Shown here: piece after piece, positions 56,465 through 64,000 of the stretch
How the letters are laid out: the number at the start of each line of letters is the position of its first letter
Numbering within the stretch: position 1 is the first letter of the stretch
DNA from: Desarmillaria ectypa
Lineage: Eukaryota > Basidiomycota > Agaricomycetes > Agaricales > Physalacriaceae
Reading direction: 5' to 3'
NCBI GenBank assembly: GCA_030407005.1
Contig: JAUDYN010000009.1
Location: 1,240,001-1,304,000 of the forward strand
DNA length: 64,000 nt
The notes under the pieces: model-generated
What the model saw: only the letters and a program-made list of their open reading frames with translations
Told to the model about the DNA's origin: nothing
Databases searched by the model: none
Position numbers and translations under genes: made by a program

Positions 56465-57614
56465 ATGCCATCATCTCCTTCTGCCAGCTCGCCACCAGGC
56501 ACGCAGCAAAATGTCGACGTTCATACCGTGGTTCTTTACCTTCTCGCATCGAAATTTCAGCCTGGCGCACTGAGGATCTTTGAAGACTACGTCGAGACTT
56601 GCCAGCACGCCACCAACATCGTTTCTCTCCTCGATTTTCAAGCGCTTTCAGACGTGGACCAGAATCTGGTTGGTTCGCGTCGTTTACGCGTCTTTGTTCC
56701 ATTTTGCTCAATATCTCTTTCTAGGTCGTCGATATTCTAGAGGTGTGTAGACGGTCGTCGTATTCTCGTCTAGTCGAATAGAACTGCCCAGGCTGCTGTC
56801 ATCAACATGAACGTGTCTTTCGTGTCTGTGTCGGTTGCCATGCGTGAATGCTGGAACGCTGTTTTTGAACTTTTCCGCACTGTGGAAAGACAACTTGGGC
56901 AGTATTCCCACTATATGCTTTACCGTGCGTTATATTTCTCCTCTCTGAAAAGTACATGGGCTTAGTTGGGTCCTAGTTCGAATCGCAGCCATTGAACTTC
57001 TCATGACTGAACCTCCTTCAGACCTGGAACAACCTCTCGTTTTTACCTCCGATTCAATGCAAGCTTTTTCAACTACTCAAGCCGCCCTCGAAGCAGAACA
57101 CTCTTTTCCGAATCTCGATATCTCAAGGACCCCTTCGCCGTCACTTTCAAGTTCTCCGCTTTCATCTCTCACAAGTCTCTCCTCTCTGCGCAACTTTACG
57201 CCATCGCCTTCAGAAATGGACTTGGACTCAGCAGATGCTTATAATGAATCGCCCTTGCCTGTAGAACCTCCGGAGGAAGTAGTCTTAACCGAAATCTCAC
57301 ACGCCTTGGACAAGTTCCCATCACCGGTGGCTACGAACTCGCTGCTCACGCCACTTGCCGCTCCAGATATGGAGACAGACACAGGACAGCCTAGTGCAAA
57401 TTCTCTCTGCCTCACGCTCTTTCCCACTGAAAACGTCCTTGGTGACGATGTCGCTCCCTTGGATAACTCTCAGTCTCCCGCTACCAATGATGATGATCTA
57501 GAGAAAAAGAAGGTTCGGTCACGGAAATCTTCTCGTGTAACGGTGAGTCGCAGGAAGAGGGCCGTTTCAATGCGGGAAGATAAAGAGAACCTAGACATGG
57601 ACATTAGTCTGTAA
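56465..57614 (+). CDS. Unrecognised protein with helical N-terminus and Ser/Pro-rich nuclear-like tail
   Basis: I do not recognise this gene. The first exon reads MPSSPSASSPPGTQQNVDVH then TVVLYLLASKFQPGALRIFE and DYVETCQHATNIVSLLDFQA, an amphipathic helical stretch. A tiny exon gives VVDILE. The third has AAVINMNVSFVSVSVAMREC and WNAVFELFRTVERQLGQYSH. After a further intron, the last 210 residues are acidic and Ser/Thr/Pro-rich, with many S-P sites. They end in a basic cluster (KKKVRSRKSSRVTVSRRKRA) near KENLDMDISL, which looks like a nuclear localisation signal. Total is about 320 residues. Introns near 56665-56725, 56740-56790 and 56925-56970 carry GT and AG ends. It shares a 64-bp promoter with Rsa3. 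Coding status is supported by consistent frame and codon use. Confidence 0.6.
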
Positions 57615-57792
57615 ACAAGATGATGGTGCATATGCTGTCTCCTGCAGCTGTATATTATTGTATCCTTAGAAGTTTGTCGTGTAAGAACAACGTTGACCGA
57701 TTTAGAAAGACTATTCGCTACCATCAATTTCTTTCTTCCCACCTTTGCCGAATGCAACAGCGTCGTTGTAGATATCTACCTTCCTTCAACTT

Positions 57793-59276
57793 ATGCCTGA
57801 CACAGTGACTCTACGCGAACCAAAGGCTAATGACCTCAAGATATACCCCGCAGTTGTAGAAGCAGATGAACATGTCACGCAAGTCGACATCAAAGCTTTG
57901 AAGGACAAGGACTACGCGAAGGCCTTGACTCCCTGGCGTTATACCATTAGAACCAAGCTCGTGGAGCTGGTCAAGGCTGAATCAAAGGTAGTAGCGCATC
58001 TCCAAGTAAGTTATCGATACAAACTTGTGTAAATGGCCGCCGATGACTGCTGCAGAGAACAATACGCACGTCTTGGCTGGATACTTATTTTCTCTACTCT
58101 TCGTACCTTGTAACCGACTCCTTCTTCCTCGTCGTCCTCCCTGCATTCTTTTTCTTCGGGTACGATGACTTTGGTAGAGGGTACGTGATCTTTCCTTGCA
58201 CACTACGGCCTTTCTCATCTTTTGCAGATTACTGATGATCCTGGCTCTCGGCGGCTACGCCTCTTCGTCGTGCAAGGATCTTTTCTGCTCGCCTAGGCCA
58301 TTTTCCCCGCCCGTGACGCGTCTTAGTACGTGATAACGTCTCTTCGTCCTGGCTCGCCATTGACGGAATCCGTCAGCTCTCCGGGACCATCATTTGGAGT
58401 ATGGCTTCCCATCAACACATACCACGCAAAGCTCCTCGATTGCTCTCTACGCCCTTCTCCATGTTCCGTCTACATATCGCCCTCACCTATCCGTATACAC
58501 TTTCACCATCATCTTCGGCCGGCTGTACACGGGAATGCACACCTTCACCGATTGTATTGTCGGCTGCATCCTTGGAGTCTCGGCGGTTTGGGTGCATAGT
58601 CTTCCCATCTTCCAGCACTTTGAAGCTTGGGTGTTCAGCGGTGGCCTGGCCGTCCCACTGGTCCTCATTTCTTTGTTCTTGTTTTTCCTCGAGGTCCATC
58701 CCCGTACGTCGTCCCCCCAACTCTGCTGGACACGCTCTAACCACATACGATTATAGTTCCTATAGATCCTTGCCCCTGTTTCGAAGATTCTATTGCTTCT
58801 GGGAGCGTCGCGCTGGGTGCTCTGCTTGGAAGATGGGGTGTCAATCACTTTGGCATGGGCAACGTGAAGGTGATCACGCCAGGAAGCTCGTGGGCCTTTT
58901 CTACAACGTCGATAGATGTCCTACGAAGCTCATGGGTGCTTGCCACTTTAAAGATGTTCACAGGTTGGATTGTGTTTGTTTCTATATGCGTTTCATCTCA
59001 GCTGACGTTGACCGAAAAGGCATGTCGGTTATCCTCTCGTGGCGTTTGCTTGCCAAGGCGGCGTTAGCACCATTAATGAGGCAGGTTTGGGGAGAAGAGG
59101 TTGCAACAAGTAAAGTTAAGCGCTGTAGAAGTTACGGTATGTCATTGTGTTGGTCGAAATCAAGGGGAGTCTGGCTCACAAACTCAGTTCTCACAAAGGC
59201 CGTCGTGTACGCTGGGATTGCGGTACTGGCGTGTGATATACTGCCTCCCGTCTTTAGTTATCTTGGCTGGGCATGA
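57793..59276 (+). CDS. LCB3: Dihydrosphingosine-1-phosphate phosphatase (PAP2 family, Lcb3 type)
   Basis: Lcb3-type enzymes in the endoplasmic reticulum dephosphorylate long-chain base phosphates and feed ceramide synthesis. The start is MPDTVTLREPKANDLKIYPA. The three PAP2 signature pieces are present: KDLFCSPRP, then EYGFPSTHTTQS, then GRLYTGMHTFTDC with the catalytic His and Asp. Membrane helices flank them (ILALGGYASS, AVWVHSLPIF, GLAVPLVLISLFLFFLEVHP). Later exons read WGVNHFGMGNVKVITPGSSW and SVILSWRLLAKAALAPLMRQ. The last exon gives LTKAVVYAGIAVLACDILPP and ends YLGWA at 59276. Six or seven short introns join in frame. The usual long loop before the last exon is short here, so the product (about 410 residues) is a little compact for the family. 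Confidence 0.88.
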
Positions 59277-59510
59277 GGTCCAGACCTTGACTTCGCCAAC
59301 TGGTGGTCATCACTGTCCACTCAATACATCTTCACCACCAAAGTAGCTTATCATCAATTTCTTGACATCCATAAGGTATCAAAGGTGATCCGAGTGTATT
59401 AGAAAGTCTTTGAATTCTTGGAAGTTTGAAATCACGCTTCTATTATTTAGATGTCTACATTATATTTATGGGGGCCACTTTGACCTTTTTCATCAGTCAA
59501 TCGTTCCAGC

Positions 59511-61752
59511 TTAACTATCCTCCACGGGTTCTGTATGCACCCGCGACTTGACCTTTTTCAAGTCGTCAGGATCCGACTCTTGTGAGTCGATACCCGGAAC
59601 GTCGGAGACAGTAACAACGGGACCCGTAAACCAGTGAACTCCACCGTACTTTGGGAAGTAATACCACACCAACGAAAGAATAAATACCCCGCCAAGGACC
59701 ACCACGGCATAGTTCATATCTTGAACGGTCGTCACCGGTGTCGAAGGGAACATGAATACAATGCTCATAAACGTCATGAACGTGACGGCTATGATGGCAA
59801 CCGGTAAACTCTACGATGTTGTTAGTGATGCGTATTCAAAGCAAACACACAAAAAAATTACTGACGAAAATACCCAAAGTGAATGGACCCGGCTCAAAGT
59901 CGTTATTGCCTAGGAAGCGAGCGGCGATGGGGATACTGTAAGCGACATACAGCGCGATGACCGATATAGAGAATACGGCATCGATGGCTTCCGATCCAGC
60001 AAAAACTAGGAGTCCGAGCACCAGGGCCCAACCAGCATCGAACCAGACGGTGTTTACGGGAGTTCCGGTGAAGGTGTTCATTTTGTAAAGCCAGTTCGAG
60101 AGGGGGAGCGCTATTATACAGTATGAGTATATGAGTCTCGCAGTAAAATAATATAGACTTACCCTTGTCTCTGCTGAAGGCGTATGTCTGCCTACTTGCA
60201 GCCAATAACTGGAAGACAATCTCAGAATAATGCGGGCGGTGCCTGGGGTGAACTTACCATACTAGAACCCATCATGTACCTAGCAAAGATGACGATTCAT
60301 GAATAACGTACAGCATTCGGCTGAACTGCCGACTCACTGTACAAGAACGACGATAGCCCAGATACCCAAAGTCCCCTTTTGTCCAAACCCGTTGAGGAGA
60401 ATCTGGGCCATGGGCTGGTCGCTATCATACAGCATCTGCAGATCCGTGCCCATGCAGAACGCCAGCGCCATATTGATCGCTGGTAATAGGACCTTGGCGT
60501 CAGCTCTTCTGCACACGAGAAAAAGATCGTCAGACCCACCCCAGCCAAGAACTCCAGCCATAGCAATTGCCATAACAATTGCCCAAGGAACAGCAGTTGC
60601 AGCATTTGCAGCCTCTTCACTAATGTGAACGCTTGAATCGAAAGAGCCTGGCCCACGATTATTTGGGAGATAAGACAGATTGAAAAAGTGCAAGCGTACA
60701 AATGGTCCAAAGGGGCGCCAGGAAACTCAGAATAAATGCGTAGCCGTTGGGCCAGCCATTAACTATCACGGAGATGATGTGGACTGCGCTAAACGTAAAG
60801 GCAAAGGGGACTAACGATTCACGAATTCCCATAAAGCAAAGCGCGCGGTATTCTTATACTCCGCCGGGGTTACAATGGGTAAGGCGATGATGATAGCAAG
60901 ACATAGCCTGTAGTATTTCAGGACAAGCAAGAGCTTAAAGAAAATAAAGCCACGCACAGGACATTGAGCAGCACATATGCCGATTGTAGTCGCGCCAGAA
61001 TCGTTGTGCCCAGACAGCAAACGACCGCATGGCTAAGAAGAATTGCCGCATAAACTCCACTGTCATAAAAGCATATTCAACGCACGATACCTGAAGAACA
61101 AAATAAATCACAGACTAAAGTTGTCCATTCGTAGCCTCGAAACTCTGGTCTGCCGAACCAATCCTGGCAGCGGCCATGACTTGGACAGCACAACCCCAGT
61201 CAATGGAGGCCAAAGATGCTATCGATCCGATGGTGTTCATGTCTGTATAGAGACGCGTGAATTTGACGAACGCAAGAGCCCTGAGCTTGAGAAACTGACA
61301 TCCCACTATCCACGACAGTAAATTTCGCCAGCGGGGCGATGAAAGGGAATGTGTCCAGAAGTAAAGTCCCCCCGACGTGGGTGCAGCACTAGCAAGTTCT
61401 GCCATTGACATTCCTACGAAGAGAATAAAGACACTAGCGACAGCCCACTGCAGCACTGACTTAGTTGCGTCCCACAAGATTTCAAGGATATAACGTACCC
61501 CCCATGTCATAGCAGGTCCGCCTCCATTCGGTATCGCGTAGAACAGAACCGAGGATATTGACGGTAGAAGACCGATAATGGAGAACGCGATGCCGAATAC
61601 CTAGACAACATTGTTTAAACTCCATCCATCCTGATAGTACCGGTAGCTGTACGTACTTCAATGGGTGTGAAAGCACGGCGAAACTCTTGCTTGTACCCCA
61701 GCGACGCTAGGAGTTCTTCGTCAGCTCGTTGTATAGCTTCCCTCGTGCCCAT
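59511..61752 (-). CDS. Amino-acid/GABA permease (APC superfamily, UGA4 type)
   Basis: UGA4-type permeases are 12-helix proton symporters that import GABA and related amines. The start MGTREAIQRADEELLASLGY leads to KQEFRRAFTPIEVFGIAFSI, the family opening. Then LLPSISSVLFYAIPNGGGPA, FILFVGMSMAELASAAPTSG, GGLYFWTHSLS, WTICSFDSSVHISEEAANAA, AINMALAFCMGTDLQ, YMMGSSMLLAASRQTYAFSR, GTPVNTVWFDAGWALVLGLL and FSISVIALYVAYSIPI follow. The consensus motif STHISEEA is matched by SVHISEEA. The C-terminal tail is acidic and ends RVHTEPVEDS at 59511. About ten short introns are spliced in frame. It is presumed to sit in the plasma or vacuolar membrane. The specific substrate is inferred only from family resemblance. 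Confidence 0.88.
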
Positions 61753-62237
61753 GGTGTAAGTTGTGGGTAAAAAGCGGGTTAGAGGCGCTCAATGACAGCA
61801 GGCTCCATGATATACCTGCAACGCCGCGGCAGTTGAAAAAAGTCACGGTCATGCATGACAGTGAGATAAGGAATAGAATCATCGGGGTAACTCACATTGT
61901 TCGGAGTCCAGAAATATTACGCCTATCTTTGTTTGTCTGAATTGGATAGATAAGCTTGTAAAAGGCACCAGGTAACAATTGGGCATGTCCATCAGGTCAG
62001 CATATACAGCAACCGCGTCTACCATGATGGCAAAAACAGCTCTTGTAGCTTGCTAGACACTCAACGCGGTCATGCACTCTTCACCAAAACGTCGGTTTGT
62101 AATTTGTTCTTAATGATCTGCATGATAAACAAAATACAGGAGGCTCTATTGTTAGAACCAGCTCGTACCTGAGTCGATTATCGTCCAGTCCATATGGTGG
62201 TTAGCTACCGTCAGAGGAGTTGGCCTCGAAACTGAAA
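61753..62237. other. Gap between the permease start and the edge membrane gene
   Basis: About 485 bases. The permease promoter lies in the left part. No gene, tRNA or repeat is recognised. Confidence 0.4.
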
Positions 62238-64000
62238 CTAGACTTGAACGTTAACTGCGGCGTCCCTTGGCTTCGCCACGTCTAACGCGAGTGACCACCC
62301 CGACCACCACCTACTATCACTCCACGTGGAAGAGGAACTAGACTCTGGCTTCAACAGGGATACCTTGTCCATATCTATGGGCGACTCCTTTACGGCTAGC
62401 CGTTGACACGAACGAGACATATTCCGCGCGATAGCCCACACCACGTGGGACCCTTGACTATAAAAAGGCTACTAGTATATGATATGGAATTTGGAAAAAA
62501 AAGTAAAGATACGCACATTTGTGTTGCCATAAGAACGGTGCAAGCGAGTACCAGCATGACACTGAGAGCAATATCGAAGTCCTTGTGATATTTAGCCAGC
62601 TTCAAGCCCCACCACACCAACAACCACACGAGGAACACGGTTTTGCAGACACTTTCCAAGGTAATGATCAGCACCTGGCAAGGGGAGAAGTTTAAAACAA
62701 CACATACAAGGACTGTACCGCGGCGAACTTCAACGCGGGCTCTACTATACGCCTGGGATACTTTAGCCGGTATAAAAGAAGCCCGATGAAGATGGATTGT
62801 TCGGTCGTTGCTTGGAAGAGCCAGAGCAGTCCGGCACAAATGATCTCAACATGCATGGACATCTGGAGCATAACTTGTAGGAAAATTATAGAGAAGAGGG
62901 CCTGGAAAATAGCGTCGGGAATGATTCTCGAATGAGGATAGGACGCAGATCTTACACTGAAGTGATGTATGAGCAAAGGGCGTCGCATTTGTTTACGATA
63001 TGTTAGCTCGAAGATATCTTTCCCCCGAAGATCAGCTTGGGGTATAAACAGGGGCGGTAATGAAGACTCACACAGTCCAGAGATGACCATACAAGCTATT
63101 CGTATCTCACCAATGCGTTCGGAGGTATAGCGCCCTCCCAAGATTGGCGATGTGAGTAACTGCAAATCCAACGCGACGGACGTCCAGAAAGTACTCAGAA
63201 CATCTTGACATCAGCTATTAGTCCTCGTCTGATAGAAAAGGTTCAGGGCTTACAAGTGACTGTGTTCATCTGATTCTTCTCGAAAGACAGTTGCATAAAC
63301 TCTTTCGAGAAGCGAAGCAGCACAAACTCAATACAATTAGTACACATGTAAAGAATGATCATGTAGATGAGGGTCGGTATGGGATACTAGAAAAATGACT
63401 CGTTTATCAATCAAGAATGAATAAGTGGGAAGCGAACATACAAATGCAACAGTAGTGGGATAGACTATGACCATGTTGATCTTCATTACTTCTTCAACAG
63501 CCTTGTCTGACAAGCTTACGGTGCTTGAGGTGGAAACGTTCGGTGCGAAGAAACTGGGCACAAAGGGATATTCCACTGTAGCCTCGGCATAAGCCCGGGC
63601 CGCTAACATCCATTAGGGCAAATCTAAGGTCGACCTCGACGTGACCTTACCACAGTCACCTCTATTTGGACCAAGGCTTGCACAATGTACATCGGGCTGG
63701 GAATGCACCAAATTCCTGAACATATATCTGTATCATCAAGTATAAGTCATTAGGGTGCACTTGCGCTGGAAATTGAACGTACCGGCAGATACTTGTATCG
63801 ATGTCCAAGTTGCTGAGTGACTTCACACATGTGCTTTTGCTACACAAAGACTTCAGTTCTTTGTATAACAACTTCTTTGGGAAAAGGGCCGACGTACGAA
63901 TCGTACTGCTGGTTATTTCCAGTGCAATATTCCAAAGCTGCTGTACATACATCTTCGGAAACTTTTTGCGAAATAACACTTGTAGCGTTATCCTTGTCGT
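62238..64000 (-). CDS. Membrane protein with Cys-containing ectodomain, agaric-type expanded family (5' end cut by window edge)
   Basis: The N-terminus is outside the window. From the edge the frame reads DNATSVISQKVSEDVCTAAL, EYCTGNNQQYDS, then across introns STCVKSLSNLDIDTSICR, MFRNLVHSQPDVHCASLGPN and RGDC. This spacing of Cys, an R-N-L-H-like block and a P-D-V-H-C-x-x-L-G-P-N-x-G motif resembles an ectodomain found in many copies in mushroom-forming fungi, to my memory without a known function. A linker with SFFAPNVSTSSTVSLSDKAV follows. Then come membrane segments (YPIPTLIYMIILYMCTNCIE, FQALFSIIFLQVMLQMSMHV, IITLESVCKTVFLVWLLVWW, FDIALSVMLVLACTVLMATQ). The tail has a poly-Ser stretch and ends DAAVNVQV at 62238. 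About seven introns of around 55 nt are needed. The joins are my deduction and the family name is uncertain. Confidence 0.6.

Noticed and set aside
47999..61752. Possible amine-use cluster: secreted amine oxidase plus GABA-type permease
   Set aside because: The genes are about 10 kb apart, separated by ribosome assembly and sphingolipid genes, and no shared regulatory word was seen.

Overview
The window is 64 kb of nuclear DNA from a filamentous basidiomycete, most likely an Agaricomycete. Genes are split by many short GT-AG introns, mostly about 45-60 nt. Genes lie on both strands with short gaps and no operons. Typical fungal families are present, including Rsa3, Lsb5, an ApsB-type CM1 protein, secreted amine oxidases and expanded agaric membrane-protein families. 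About 24 genes or gene remnants can be supported. Exon joins were deduced by eye from splice signals and family similarity, so gene ends are firmer than individual internal junctions.

Region 1 (1-34 kb) is conserved housekeeping. From left to right it holds the N-terminal part of condensin SMC2 (cut by the left edge), an epsin, cytosolic leucyl-tRNA synthetase, pICln, methionine sulfoxide reductase A, the TPR subunit of TFIIIC and a kelch protein. It continues with a CM1/ApsB-like coiled-coil protein, a two-RRM Hrp1-like protein, an Lsb5-like VHS/GAT protein and a GH3 enzyme. Then come a truncated APH-like kinase fold, a universal stress protein and tuberin (TSC2).

Region 2 (34-42 kb) holds an NCS1 nucleobase permease, a TKL-type kinase with a degenerate C1 zinc domain at its C-terminus, and an ACOT9-type acyl-CoA thioesterase.

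Region 3 (42.8-55.4 kb) is the accessory block. Two paralogous multi-pass membrane proteins of unknown function bracket a DUF89/ARMT1-type phosphatase and a tandem pair of secreted FAD amine oxidases. The first oxidase copy reads through after splicing. The second has lost its frame at one exon junction and carries two Trp-to-stop changes, so it is a young pseudogene.

Region 4 (55.8-64 kb) holds ribosome assembly factor Rsa3, divergently paired over a 64-bp gap with an unrecognised gene; the gap contains a perfect 9-bp inverted repeat. It also holds a dihydrosphingosine-1-phosphate phosphatase, a GABA/amino-acid permease of the UGA4 type, and the 3' part of a membrane protein with a Cys-containing ectodomain that runs off the right edge.

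There is no clear multi-gene pathway. The most interesting features are the bracketed amine-oxidase block with its fresh pseudogene, the kinase-fold remnant without catalytic motifs, and the kinase-C1 protein. I saw no CRISPR array, transposon, rRNA or convincing tRNA gene.
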